Source: Candidatus Moranbacteria bacterium RIFCSPHIGHO2_01_FULL_55_24
Lineage (GTDB): Bacteria > Patescibacteria > Paceibacteria > Moranbacterales > UBA1568
NCBI GenBank assembly: GCA_001786575.1
Contig: MFRW01000004.1
Location: 1 to 48,487, forward strand
Length of the DNA stretch: 48,487 nt
Direction of reading: 5' to 3'
Part shown: piece by piece, positions 5,830 through 13,875 of the stretch
Layout of the letters: every line of letters begins with the position of its first letter
Position numbering within the stretch: position 1 is the first letter of the stretch
Notes under the pieces: model-generated
Databases searched by the model: none
What the model saw: the letters and a program-made list of their open reading frames with translations, nothing else
Told to the model about the DNA's origin: nothing
Made by a program: the position numbers and the translations under genes

Positions 5830-6168
5830 ATGGAGCTCAATTACCACCCGAAGGCGGCAGGTTTTATAAAGAACCTGACTGATCCGAAGGCGAGGCGGAA
5901 GATAAGCGATAAACTGGGATATCTGGAAAAATATGGTATTGAGCAAATGAAAAAGGCCACAGACGCCGAGAAGATACAAGGAATTGCCCCAATAAAGATG
6001 GACGAGTTAAAATTTCCCTACCGCAAGATGGAGTATCGTCTTTTTGGGGGAATAGTCGCAGACTTTTATGGAATATTTCATGGGTATATCAAGCGAGGGA
6101 GAAAGCTTGACAGAGGGGAGGTCAATACAGCGTTAGGTCATAGACAGGAGATGATCGGCCCTTTTTAG
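5830..6168 (+). CDS. HigB/RelE-superfamily toxin-like protein
   Basis: 112 residues from ATG 5830. The protein resembles the Gp49/HigB branch of RelE-type mRNA interferases: an N-terminal helical pair (FIKNLTDPKARRKISDKLGYLEKYG), then a strand MDELKFPYRKMEYRLF matching the family's ELR(F/I)...YR block, a hydrophobic strand, and a basic KRGRK segment before a C-terminal helix. HigB toxins cleave ribosome-associated mRNA. Toxin precedes antitoxin, the order usual for higBA. No strong ribosome site is seen. This segment is markedly more AT-rich than the flanking housekeeping genes, as expected for acquired DNA. The identification rests on fold-level pattern, not on a clear catalytic residue. Confidence 0.7.
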   Translation: MELNYHPKAAGFIKNLTDPKARRKISDKLGYLEKYGIEQMKKATDAEKIQGIAPIKMDELKFPYRKMEYRLFGGIVADFYGIFHGYIKRGRKLDRGEVNTALGHRQEMIGPF

Positions 6169-6209
6169 TATGTATTAAGATTAATAATATTAAGATGCAA
6201 AGATTAATT

Positions 6210-6638
6210 ATGAAACACGCAGAACTTAAAAAAATCCTTTCAGAAGATAAGGATTATAGGGATTTAATTAATCATTATGATTTAAAGTATGAGATTTCCG
6301 AACTTATAACGCGGGCTCGTATCTCAAGAGGGTTTAGTCAAGAGAAATTAGCTAAATTAATTAAGAGTAAACAACCTAATATTGCTCGACTTGAAAATGC
6401 TTCAGCGTTACCAAGCTTAAGCACGTTAGAGAAAATAGCCAAAGCATTTGATTCCTATTTAATTGCTCCAAAATTTGCCTTTTTAGAAGAAGAGGACAAC
6501 CATGCAAAGGAAACCCTGAAAACGGTTCGTGCTTGGGCAATTGAACCCGATGTCTTGGCCCATACCCATAGGAGATTATTTCCAATTAACGCTAATATAA
6601 GCTTTACACCATCGCCAATTAATAATCCTGCAAGTTAA
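6210..6638 (+). CDS. HigA-like XRE-family antitoxin
   Basis: 142 residues from ATG 6210; an alternative in-frame ATG lies at 6195, and neither has a clear ribosome site. The helix-turn-helix SRGFSQEKLAKLIKSKQPNI and ARLENASALPSLSTLEKIAK is a textbook XRE/Cro fold near residues 38-80, as in HigA. It should bind its own promoter and neutralise the protein encoded 41 bp upstream. The C-terminal 60 residues are not recognised; they are proline- and asparagine-rich at the end. AT-rich like its neighbours. Confidence 0.78.
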   Translation: MKHAELKKILSEDKDYRDLINHYDLKYEISELITRARISRGFSQEKLAKLIKSKQPNIARLENASALPSLSTLEKIAKAFDSYLIAPKFAFLEEEDNHAKETLKTVRAWAIEPDVLAHTHRRLFPINANISFTPSPINNPAS

Positions 6639-6642
6639 ATAT

Positions 6643-7089
6643 ATGAAAAATATCTGGTCTTTACTTTGCAGAAAAGCTCTTATTGATTCTCAGACTAATA
6701 CCATTAGCTTAATTGATTCCTTTGAAGAAATTGAGATCGGCATTGATCCAAGCGCAAAAGGGAAAAATGTAAATGTGGTTGTTGATTTTGAACTAGTTTC
6801 CTATTGGATAAAAGATAAGAATGACACTAAAAATTATTTAGGTAGCGTAGAAGTTACTGATCCAAATAATAAAATTTTAGGAAGCTTTCCCTTTAGTTTA
6901 GATTTTGCTAATTCCAACAGGTTACGGGCGCGTCTTCAGTTTTCTTCGATGATTGTTACAGTACAAGGTGAATATATTTTTCATGTCAAATATAAATCAG
7001 AAGATGAAGGGAAGTTTACAAAAGCTACAGAAATACCATTGTTAGTGAAGGTCGTAGAAACCATCAATAACTTAAAGTCCAATAAATAA
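6643..7089 (+). CDS. Hypothetical protein, third gene of the HigB/HigA-like block
   Basis: 148 residues, starting 4 bp after the antitoxin stop, so probably co-transcribed and translationally coupled. The N-terminus LLCRKALIDSQTNTISLIDSFEEIEI and the beta-rich pattern that follows (VVVDFELVSYWI, GSVEVTDPNNKILG, GEYIFHVKYK) recall the DUF6941 type of small all-beta proteins of unknown function. I am not certain of that assignment. No signal peptide or membrane segment. A strong terminator follows 27 bp after the stop, closing the block. Confidence 0.6.
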   Translation: MKNIWSLLCRKALIDSQTNTISLIDSFEEIEIGIDPSAKGKNVNVVVDFELVSYWIKDKNDTKNYLGSVEVTDPNNKILGSFPFSLDFANSNRLRARLQFSSMIVTVQGEYIFHVKYKSEDEGKFTKATEIPLLVKVVETINNLKSNK

Positions 7090-7116
7090 AGCTGCTGACA
7101 TTCAATAAAAGATACC

Positions 7117-7147
7117 AAAAAGGCCTGGAAAAAATCCAGGCCTTTTT
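7117..7147 (+). terminator. Terminator after the HigB/HigA-like block
   Basis: AAAAAGGCCTGG/CCAGGCCTTTTT perfect stem with a 7-nt loop. It would work in both directions. Confidence 0.92.
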
Positions 7148-7225
7148 GTTACTTAGAGCTACTTAGCTCAATCTATTAGAACCGAATTTATACAAGAGAA
7201 CGTGTCAGATTCTCACCAAACACTC

Positions 7226-7588
7226 CTACTTAGTATTTTTATCTACTGGAATTGGATATTCTTCTTTCATAAGTAGTGCTATCTTTTTCTCAATATAGAA
7301 CTTTGAAATTAAAATTGCGGAAATATGAGCTAAAGCAATTAATAATAGCGCCCAGCAAGGATTCATCGAAAAATGGAACAAATGCAACAATGTCGCTACA
7401 GCAAGAAAAATTAGTCCAATCCAACCATCATAGAAAGCGCTTAGCTGTGCCCTAAGCACTAAAGCATTTCCACCATAGTAGGTTCTTGACTCGTCTTTTA
7501 TTACTCTCTTGGATCTTAAAACAATAGACTTTATGATCCAAAATCCAGCAACAAAATCGAAAACATAGGCTATTGTACTCGATTCCAT
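7226..7588 (-). CDS. Small membrane protein of unknown function
   Basis: 120 residues. Three hydrophobic segments are visible, near residues 6-24, 55-72 and 78-96, with a basic cytoplasmic-looking loop between the first two and a charged tail. I do not recognise the family. It begins 13 bp after the 3' end of tRNA-Gly on the same strand and could be transcribed with the tRNA cluster. The sequence is AT-rich. With no homology clue, expression is assumed from frame length and membrane pattern alone. Confidence 0.5.
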   Translation of the reverse strand: MESSTIAYVFDFVAGFWIIKSIVLRSKRVIKDESRTYYGGNALVLRAQLSAFYDGWIGLIFLAVATLLHLFHFSMNPCWALLLIALAHISAILISKFYIEKKIALLMKEEYPIPVDKNTK

Positions 7589-7601
7589 ATCTCACTTTGT
7601 G

Positions 7602-7673
7602 AGCGGGTAAGGGGAGTCGAACCCCTATCTAGTCCTTGGCAAGGACTCATAATAGCCGCTATACGATACCCGC
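7602..7673 (-). tRNA. tRNA-Gly (GCC)
   Basis: 72 nt. Acceptor GCGGGTA/TACCCGC, anticodon stem AGTCC/GGACT with loop TTGCCAA, anticodon GCC. T-loop GTTCGACTC. Discriminator T. Confidence 0.94.
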
Positions 7674-7700
7674 TTATATACTATTGATCTGTTAAATATC

Positions 7701-7756
7701 TCTTCGCAAGACTCATGATAGCGGCATAATAGCCTCTGACTTATCACGATACCCGC
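7701..7756 (-). pseudogene. Decayed tRNA-Gly copy 1
   Basis: Starts with GCGGGTATCGT as the real tRNA-Gly does and keeps GGCTATTATG and ATGAGTC elements, but the anticodon arm is altered and the T-arm and 3' acceptor strand are missing. Confidence 0.6.
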
Positions 7757-7790
7757 TTATAGTACCTATTGATTTGTTAAAATATCTGTT

Positions 7791-7842
7791 TTTCGAGGTT
7801 CATGCTGGCCGCAGATAGCCTCTGACTTATCACGATACCCGC
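7791..7842 (-). pseudogene. Decayed tRNA-Gly copy 2
   Basis: Shares GCGGGTATCGTGATAAGTCA and GAGGCTAT with copy 1, then diverges before any anticodon stem can form. No T-arm or 3' acceptor strand. Confidence 0.55.
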
Positions 7843-7910
7843 TTATAGTACCTATTGAATCTGCTGCTAAATAACTGCTTATGCAGTATTTTCAAAAGAC
7901 TCTACTATAG

Positions 7911-7983
7911 TGGGACTGGCTGGATTCGAACCAGCGACCAAGCGGTTATGAGCCGCCTGCTCTTACCGCTGAGCTACAGTCCC
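7911..7983 (-). tRNA. tRNA-Ile2 (CAT)
   Basis: 73 nt. Acceptor GGGACTG/CAGTCCC, anticodon loop CTCATAA with CAT. The anticodon arm, TTGGTCG variable region and GCTGG T-stem closely follow the bacterial isoleucine tRNA whose CAT is converted to lysidine. The G1-C72 pair excludes initiator tRNA. Elongator Met is the alternative. Confidence 0.8.
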
Positions 7984-7999
7984 GGATAAGCCAAAGTCC

Positions 8000-8044
8000 G
8001 GTGGATAACTACCGTATAACTCACTTATCCACCCATATCCACAC
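8000..8044. promoter_or_regulatory. Cluster of DnaA-box-like 9-mers in a tRNA spacer
   Basis: TTATCCACC on the minus strand (8008-8000), TTATCCACC on the plus strand (8025-8033) and TATCCACAC (8036-8044). The first two form an inverted repeat with a 16-bp spacer. The same 9-mer occurs upstream of dnaA at 24485. It could titrate DnaA, or be a tRNA-processing hairpin. Confidence 0.35.
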
Positions 8045-8087
8045 CGATATTATCAAAAAACTCTGTCCTTCTCAATCTTTTCTCGTG

Positions 8088-8159
8088 TGCCGAGGGGCAG
8101 GATCGAACTGCCGACACAAGGATCTTCAGTCCTCTGCTCTACCACTGAGCTACCTCGGC
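8088..8159 (-). tRNA. tRNA-Phe (GAA)
   Basis: 72 nt. Acceptor GCCGAGG/CCTCGGC, anticodon arm AGGA-CTGAAGA-TCCT, anticodon GAA. CCA is not encoded. Confidence 0.94.
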
Positions 8160-8187
8160 TTGCCATCGCATCTTAACAGTACTTTGG

Positions 8188-8261
8188 TGCACGCTCAAGG
8201 ACTCGAACCTTGGACCCCCTCGGTGTAAACGAGGTGCTCTAACCAACTGAGCTAAGCGTGC
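8188..8261 (-). tRNA. tRNA-Val (TAC)
   Basis: 74 nt. Acceptor GCACGCT/AGCGTGC, anticodon stem CCTCG/CGAGG with loop TTTACAC, anticodon TAC. Confidence 0.94.
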
Positions 8262-8278
8262 AGACGAGTTTTCCGGTG

Positions 8279-8362
8279 TGCCCAAGAGAGGACTCGAACC
8301 TCCAATCCCTTGCGGGAACTAGCACCTCAAGCTAGCGCGTATACCAATTCCGCCACCTGGGC
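8279..8362 (-). tRNA. tRNA-Leu (GAG)
   Basis: 84 nt with a long variable arm. Acceptor GCCCAGG/CTTGGGC, anticodon stem CTAGC/GCTAG with loop TTGAGGT, anticodon GAG. It starts 16 bp after the rplS stop codon, so the tRNA series is probably transcribed with rplS. Confidence 0.93.
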
Positions 8363-8378
8363 ATGTGAAAGAGTGCGA

Positions 8379-8915
8379 TTAAGCCTCTTTCTTTTCTTCT
8401 GTCTCCTGCGAAGCCTCCGCTTCTACTCCCGCTACTTCTGCTTCTTCAGCCTGCTCTGGAGCCATTTCTTCGATAACCTCTTCCACTTCCTCGGAAGCGG
8501 TCTCGACAACGGCTACGGCCGGCTTCTGGCTGTCTTTCAAGGCCACCGTCTTCAGCTTCTTCGAAAGGACCTTGACCGACTTGTCGCGGACGAAGTAGAG
8601 CTTGGCACGGCGAGCCTTCGTGCGCTTCACGAACTCGATCTTCTCGATCTGCGGAGAAGAAAGCGGGAGCACCAGCTCCACGCCGATTCCGAAAGAAACC
8701 TTGCGGATAGTGAGGATCTGGGAAGAGCTCTGGCCGCCACGGATAGCGATAATTGTTCCCTGGAAGGCTTGAGTACGCTCTTTTCCGCCTTCTTTGATCT
8801 TGCGGTAGACCTTCACGACATCGCCTGCATGAAGCTCGGGAAGACCGAAATCTTTCCGCTGCGTCTTATTGAATGAGATGAGCTGTTGGTGCATAAGCTT
8901 CTGATTGGGAGCCAT
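8379..8915 (-). CDS. rplS: 50S ribosomal protein L19 with acidic tail
   Basis: 178 residues from ATG 8915, with GGAAAG about 10 nt upstream; an in-frame TTG at 8936 is a weaker choice. L19 lies at the 30S-50S interface. The core (about 1-115) has the family's GDVVKVYRKIKEGGKERTQ, FQGTIIAIRG, SFGIGVE and IEKIEFVKRTKARRAKLYF-type elements. The remaining 60 residues form an alanine/glutamate-rich acidic extension ending EETEEKKEA-like, not present in typical L19 (about 115 residues). It heads the tRNA series at 8362-7602. Confidence 0.93.
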   Translation of the reverse strand: MAPNQKLMHQQLISFNKTQRKDFGLPELHAGDVVKVYRKIKEGGKERTQAFQGTIIAIRGGQSSSQILTIRKVSFGIGVELVLPLSSPQIEKIEFVKRTKARRAKLYFVRDKSVKVLSKKLKTVALKDSQKPAVAVVETASEEVEEVIEEMAPEQAEEAEVAGVEAEASQETEEKKEA

Positions 8916-8965
8916 CCGAAAAAATCTTTCCGGCAAGCGAATAATGGATAAAGACTGTAGTAAAT

Positions 8966-9000
8966 ATAAAAAAGCCTAATGTCTCTATGAAGACAGGCTT
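8966..9000 (-). terminator. Terminator of the pseudouridine synthase gene
   Basis: On the minus strand AAGCCTGTCT and AGACATTAGGCTT form an imperfect hairpin followed by TTTTTTA. It overlaps the stop codon at 8985. Confidence 0.75.
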
Positions 9001-10010
9001 TTCAAGGCCCCATTATCATAGCGAAATCCTCCGGTTTCGTCAATATCCTCCAAGAGCCCGCGAAAATCTTCCGGGAGCGGAGCGGAGAATACGTATTTTT
9101 GGCCGAAAAGAGGGAAGGAAAGCGATTCCGCATGGAGCATATGCCGGGGAATATCCGGGAATGCCGCCCGGGAGGCTTTGGAAGCATACAGCTTGTCTCC
9201 GAGAACAGGATTTCCCAAAGCGGCAGCATGAACCCTGATCTGGTGCATCCGGCCCGTTTTCGGGGAGAATTCCACCAAACTTGCTCCGGAACCTGGGAAA
9301 TGCGCCAATACCCGGTATTCGGTGACCGCCTCGCGCCTCTGGGGGTCTTCTCCATCCCTTGCCCGGGCGATGCGGCGCTTCAGAGTTCCCTTCTTTCGGG
9401 TCAGTGGGAGATCGATAATCCCAGCTTCTTGAGGCATTTTCCCATAAACCAGGGCCAGATAGGTCTTTTCCGCCTGTCTCTCCTGGAAGGCCTGTTTGAG
9501 CGCCTGAAACGCCTTTTCTGTCCGAGCAACCACAAGGACTCCGGAAGTCTCACGATCCAAACGATGGACTATTCCCGGACGCTCTTCGTCTTCTCCGACA
9601 TCCTTGATTTCCGGATAACGGAAAAGAATGGCTTCAATAAGGGAAAAATCAGAAGACTTTCTCCCGGCCTTGGGATGCACGGAAATACCGCTCTCTTTAT
9701 TGAGCACCAGAAAGTCCTTATTCTCCTCCAATACCCCAAGGGTATACCTTCTGGCACCCAGAGTTCTTTTTTCGACTGCCTCGCTGTTCCAAATCGCTTC
9801 GGACACTGTGATCTTATCCTTATAGAAAAGCTTGGTTTCGGGATTCGCGCGCTTCCCGTTTAGGAGGATATCCCCGGAGAGTATGAGCTTCTTGAGTTCG
9901 GAACGGGAAAAACGGGCACCTTCCGGCATATCCGGGTGTCCCTGAAGGAGGCTCGCAAGCGCCAGATCGAGACGCTTATCGACATATTTTCTGGGCACGA
10001 AAAAGGTCAT
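8985..10010 (-). CDS. rluD: RluA/RluD-family pseudouridine synthase
   Basis: 341 residues from ATG 10010. Enzymes of this family isomerise uridine to pseudouridine in 23S rRNA. An N-terminal S4 RNA-binding domain (YVDKRLDLALASLL to NGKRANPETKLFYKDKI) precedes the catalytic domain with the HRLDRETSG motif that holds the catalytic aspartate, then LVYGKMP and GRMHQIRVHAA. The frame is open up to 10160, but the extra 50 codons are basic, low in homology and precede the S4 domain, so I place the start at MTFFVPRKYVD. Whether it is RluD, RluC or another paralogue by target site cannot be told. It is a single gene with its own terminator. Confidence 0.88.
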   Translation of the reverse strand: MTFFVPRKYVDKRLDLALASLLQGHPDMPEGARFSRSELKKLILSGDILLNGKRANPETKLFYKDKITVSEAIWNSEAVEKRTLGARRYTLGVLEENKDFLVLNKESGISVHPKAGRKSSDFSLIEAILFRYPEIKDVGEDEERPGIVHRLDRETSGVLVVARTEKAFQALKQAFQERQAEKTYLALVYGKMPQEAGIIDLPLTRKKGTLKRRIARARDGEDPQRREAVTEYRVLAHFPGSGASLVEFSPKTGRMHQIRVHAAALGNPVLGDKLYASKASRAAFPDIPRHMLHAESLSFPLFGQKYVFSAPLPEDFRGLLEDIDETGGFRYDNGALKSLSS

Positions 10011-10255
10011 GCCGAGGGGTCTTGGTTCCATAGCTGGTTTCGTGGTATTCCTGTTCTTTCCCGGGGAGCACCCCAGGAAATCGAGGGGCGGATGGCGTCT
10101 TGTTCTTGTGACACGGATTTGCTTTTTTGGCAAGGGAATGGCCGTTTTCTCTTTTCGCATCTTGTGGTAATATCTTTATTGCATGCACAACATATAGTTG
10201 ATTTATCATTTTTTACGTAAAATACGGACCGAAAGAGGGCTCTGGCAGCCGTTAT

Positions 10256-10284
10256 TTGACACCGCAATTTTCCACTCGTATTAT
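10256..10284 (+). promoter_or_regulatory. Strong promoter of sod
   Basis: TTGACA (10256-10261), 17 bp, TATTAT (10279-10284). The transcript would start near 10291 with an AT-rich 68-nt leader. In the rest of the gap from 10011 I see only the palindrome TTTTACGTAAAA at 10211 and no further gene. Confidence 0.8.
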
Positions 10285-10358
10285 ACGGAAGCGACCCGAA
10301 AAATTTCCAGAGAAAATTCTCAAAAAAATAATAAAATAATTTCTTAAATACATTCCAT

Positions 10359-10931
10359 ATGCCGACCTACACCGCCAAAAATTATTCGCACCTTCTCGGT
10401 ACCGAAGGCCTAAGCGATACGCTCCTCACGAATCACTTCACTCTCTATGAAGGGTACGTGACGAACACGAACAAGCTCATCGAACTTTTGGAAACGAAAG
10501 AGATCGGCACGCCGGAGTATTCGGAACTGCAGAGACGCTTCGGTTGGGAGTGGAACGGCATCCGTCTCCACGAATACTATTTCGGCAATATGAAAAAAGG
10601 AGGGAGCGTTCTTTCGGATGGCCCTCTGAAGGAACAGATTGAAAAATCTTTCGGTAGTTTTGAAAATTGGCAGAAGCGGTTTTTCGGAATCGGAGCGATG
10701 CGCGGCATCGGCTGGGTGCTTCTCGTGCAGGATGAAGAATCCGGCGAGCTCTTCAACCTCTGGATCAACGAACATGATGCCGGACATCTTGCCGGAGCGC
10801 GCATTCTTTTGGTCATGGATGTTTTCGAACATGCTTTCGTCCTCGACTACGGCGTCAAGAAAGCGGATTATATCGCTGCCTTCTCCAAGGCCATCGACTG
10901 GGAGACGGTCAGCGCGCGGTTCCAGAAATAA
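10359..10931 (+). CDS. sod: Superoxide dismutase, Fe/Mn family
   Basis: 190 residues. It converts superoxide to oxygen and hydrogen peroxide. The four metal ligands are in place: H26 (NHFTLYEGYV), H71 (LHEYYF), D154 and H158 (DVFEHAF). The family's usual GSGW and DVWEHAY are here GIGW and DVFEHAF, second-shell changes that leave metal preference (Fe or Mn) open. No signal peptide, so it acts in the cytoplasm. It has its own strong promoter and no obvious ribosome site; the start context is CCATATG. Monocistronic judging from the 85-bp gap to nrdA. Confidence 0.93.
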   Translation: MPTYTAKNYSHLLGTEGLSDTLLTNHFTLYEGYVTNTNKLIELLETKEIGTPEYSELQRRFGWEWNGIRLHEYYFGNMKKGGSVLSDGPLKEQIEKSFGSFENWQKRFFGIGAMRGIGWVLLVQDEESGELFNLWINEHDAGHLAGARILLVMDVFEHAFVLDYGVKKADYIAAFSKAIDWETVSARFQK

Positions 10932-11016
10932 GAGCGGTTCTCAATAATCTTTTATCCCTTAATAGAGAGATCTGGGTGCAAGCGAATGATTTGCCTCATC
11001 TCAATGAGCGACACAT

Positions 11017-13851
11017 ATGGCGGACAATATCCTGAAGATCAAAAAGCGGAGCGGTGAGATCGTTGAATTCGAAAGCGGCAAGATCGCAATCGCGATCGAA
11101 AAGGCTTTCGTAGCAGTCACGGGAACCAAAGACCCTGCGCGTGTACAGGCGCTTGCCGACGAAGTCATCCGCCAGCTGGAAGTCCTTTTCGTAAACAGCG
11201 TTCCATCAGTAGAGAACGTGCAGGACCTCGTCGAGAAAGAGCTCATGAAGGGGGGCTACTTCGATGTCGCCAAGTCCTACATCCTCTACCGGTACGAGCA
11301 CCAGAAAGAGCGCGAAGAGAAGAAGAAAGAAACCATCAAGAAGATCGAGGAACGTGCGCTTCTCGTCACCAAGCGCGACGGACGTACGGAAAAATTCTCC
11401 CGCGAAAAGCTCGAGGCCTCTTTCCGCAAGATGGCCGGCGAGCTCGCAACGCAGGTAGACGTGGACTTCATCATCAACCAGACCCAGTCCGAACTCTATG
11501 ACGGGATCAAGACGACCGATGTTTTCCGTACGCTCATGATGACCGTGCGCGCCCTCATGGAACAGGACACGCTCTACTCGCACATCGCTTCGCGCATCCT
11601 CCTAAACAGCATCTACAAAGAGACGGTCGGAGGAGAAAAGATCGATTTCTCGGATCTCGAAGCGCTCTATCGCCGCGCCTTCGTCGAGAACATCAAGGAA
11701 GCCGTGCGTATCGAGCGGCTCGATCCGAAGCTTCTCGAATACGATCTCGAAGCCATGAGCCAGGAACTCGTGATCGAGCGCGACGATCTCTTCCGCTACC
11801 TCGGTATCCAGACGCTCTACGATCGCTATCTCATCGCCAACCCTCGCACGAAGAAGATCCTCGAGACTCCGCAGGCCTTCTGGATGCGCGTGGCTATGGG
11901 TCTCGCTCTCCGTGAGAACGACCGGACCAAGCGAGCCAAAGAATTCTACGATGTCATCTCGACCTTCCGTTTCGTTCCGTCCACGCCGACACTCTTCCAT
12001 TCCGGAACTGCCTCGCCGCAGCTCTCTTCGTGCTACTTGAATACCGTCAGCGACTCGCTCGATAACATCTTCAAGACCTACTCGGACAACGCGCAGCTTT
12101 CCAAATGGTCGGGCGGTATCGGGACCGACTGGACCAACGTGCGCGCGACCGGCGCCTTCATCAAGGGCACGGGCGTCGAGAGCCAGGGCGTCATCCCGTT
12201 CCTGAAAATCGCCAATGACGTGACCGTCGCCATCAATCGCTCCGGCCGGCGGCGCGGTGCAGCCTGCGTCTACCTGGAAAGCTGGCACGCCGATGTCGAA
12301 GACTTCCTGGAGCTCCGCAAGAATACCGGCGATGAGCGGCGGCGCACCCATGACATGGACACCGCCAACTGGATTCCCGATCTCTTCATGAAGCGCGTGA
12401 TGGAAGACGGGGACTGGACCCTCTTCTCCCCGGAAGAAGTCCCGGATCTGCACCATATCTTCGGCCGCGCCTTCGAGGAGCGCTATGCTCACTATGAAAA
12501 GGAAGCTGCCGCCGGCCATATGTACCTCGCGAAGACCATGAAGGCCCGCGACCTCTGGAAGAAGATGCTCGCGATGCTCTTCGAGACCGGCCATCCTTGG
12601 ATCACCTGGAAAGACCCTTCGAACGTGCGCTCCCCGCAAGACCACGTCGGCGTCATCCATAACTCGAACCTCTGCACCGAGATCACGCTCAACACTTCCG
12701 AAGACGAGACGGCTGTCTGCAACTTGGGCTGGATCAACTTCGCCAAGCACGTGAAGGACGGAAAATGGAATGAGGAGCTCGTGAAAGAAACCGTGACGGT
12801 CGGCATGCGCATGCTCGACAACGTCATCGACATCAACTTCTACCCGACGAAAGAAGCGCGGAATTCGAACATGAAGCATCGTCCGGTCGGACTCGGCATG
12901 GGAGGCTTCCACGATGCGCTCTACCAGATGAATGTCAATTTCGATTCCGAGGCGGCGGTCGAATTCGCCGACAGCAGCATGGAGGGGGTCTCCTACTACG
13001 CTCTCCTCGCCTCTGCGAATCTCGCGAAGGAACGCGGCACGTACGAGAGCTACAAGGGATCGAAGTGGGATCGGAATATCCTGCCGATCGACACGCTCGA
13101 CCTCCTCGAAACCGAGCGCGGCATGAAGATCGATGTCCCGCGCACCGCGCGCCTGGACTGGAGCGTCGTACGCGAAGCTATCCGCCAATACGGGATGCGC
13201 AATTCCAACTGCCTCGCCGTCGCTCCGACTGCCACGACTTCGAACATCGTCGGGTCCATCCCGTCGATCGAGCCGATCTACAAGAACATCTACGTGAAGT
13301 CGAATCAGGGCGGGGACTTCATCGTGCTGAACCCGTATCTCGTGGAAGAATTGAAGAAGCTCAATCTCTGGGATTATGAGATGGTCGGGAAGATCAAGTA
13401 CAACGACGGCAGCATCCAGAACATTTCGGAGATTCCTGAAAACATCCGCGCGAAATACAAGGAGGTCTTCGAGATCGATCCACGCTGGCTCATCAAGAGC
13501 GCCGCTTACCGCGGGAAATGGATCGACCAGAGCCAGTCGCTCAATATCTTCTTCCAAGGCACTTCCGGAAAACAGCTTTCCGAAGTCTACCTATACGCCT
13601 GGCAGCTGGGACTCAAGACCACCTACTACCTGCGCACTCTCGCCGCTTCCCAAGTAGAGAAGTCTACCGTCGATACGGCCCAATTCGGCTCGACGCACAC
13701 GCGTAAACAGGCGGACTCGGCGAAGATCGAAGCAGGTGCTCCGATGTCCGCTCCGGCCCCGGTACCGGAAAAAAAGATCGTGAGCGCTCCTCCGACCGGC
13801 GAAGTGAAGCTCTGCCGCATCGATGACCCGACGTGCGAATCCTGCCAATAA
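11017..13851 (+). CDS. nrdA: Ribonucleotide reductase class I alpha subunit
   Basis: 944 residues. It reduces ribonucleoside diphosphates to deoxy forms together with NrdB. Two ATP-cone regulatory domains are stacked at the N-terminus (about 3-95 and 110-205), so dATP feedback is expected. Catalytic residues are visible: C339 (SSCYLN) and C732 (SNCLAV) as the redox pair, and N551, C553, E555 in NLCTEI for radical chemistry. The C-terminal tail has C933, C940 and C943 for re-reduction. The tail before it is low-complexity and rich in alanine and proline. nrdB follows after 24 bp. No clear NrdR box was seen in the 85-bp upstream gap. Confidence 0.95.
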   Translation: MADNILKIKKRSGEIVEFESGKIAIAIEKAFVAVTGTKDPARVQALADEVIRQLEVLFVNSVPSVENVQDLVEKELMKGGYFDVAKSYILYRYEHQKEREEKKKETIKKIEERALLVTKRDGRTEKFSREKLEASFRKMAGELATQVDVDFIINQTQSELYDGIKTTDVFRTLMMTVRALMEQDTLYSHIASRILLNSIYKETVGGEKIDFSDLEALYRRAFVENIKEAVRIERLDPKLLEYDLEAMSQELVIERDDLFRYLGIQTLYDRYLIANPRTKKILETPQAFWMRVAMGLALRENDRTKRAKEFYDVISTFRFVPSTPTLFHSGTASPQLSSCYLNTVSDSLDNIFKTYSDNAQLSKWSGGIGTDWTNVRATGAFIKGTGVESQGVIPFLKIANDVTVAINRSGRRRGAACVYLESWHADVEDFLELRKNTGDERRRTHDMDTANWIPDLFMKRVMEDGDWTLFSPEEVPDLHHIFGRAFEERYAHYEKEAAAGHMYLAKTMKARDLWKKMLAMLFETGHPWITWKDPSNVRSPQDHVGVIHNSNLCTEITLNTSEDETAVCNLGWINFAKHVKDGKWNEELVKETVTVGMRMLDNVIDINFYPTKEARNSNMKHRPVGLGMGGFHDALYQMNVNFDSEAAVEFADSSMEGVSYYALLASANLAKERGTYESYKGSKWDRNILPIDTLDLLETERGMKIDVPRTARLDWSVVREAIRQYGMRNSNCLAVAPTATTSNIVGSIPSIEPIYKNIYVKSNQGGDFIVLNPYLVEELKKLNLWDYEMVGKIKYNDGSIQNISEIPENIRAKYKEVFEIDPRWLIKSAAYRGKWIDQSQSLNIFFQGTSGKQLSEVYLYAWQLGLKTTYYLRTLAASQVEKSTVDTAQFGSTHTRKQADSAKIEAGAPMSAPAPVPEKKIVSAPPTGEVKLCRIDDPTCESCQ

Positions 13852-13875
13852 TCCCTCTTAAACGTTCTTTCCGCT

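Larger units (their letters stand above)
7665..7875 (-). repeat. Tandem 84-bp repeats derived from tRNA-Gly
   Basis: The tRNA-Gly 5' end and its upstream flank (plus strand ATACCCGCTTATA followed by CTATTGATxTGTTAAA) recur at steps of 83 and 86 bp, giving one functional and two decayed units in tandem. Confidence 0.75.

Noticed and set aside
11602..13557. Long open frame on the minus strand opposite nrdA
   Set aside because: It is the reverse of a strongly biased coding sequence; its translation has no recognisable domain, whereas nrdA is complete on the plus strand.
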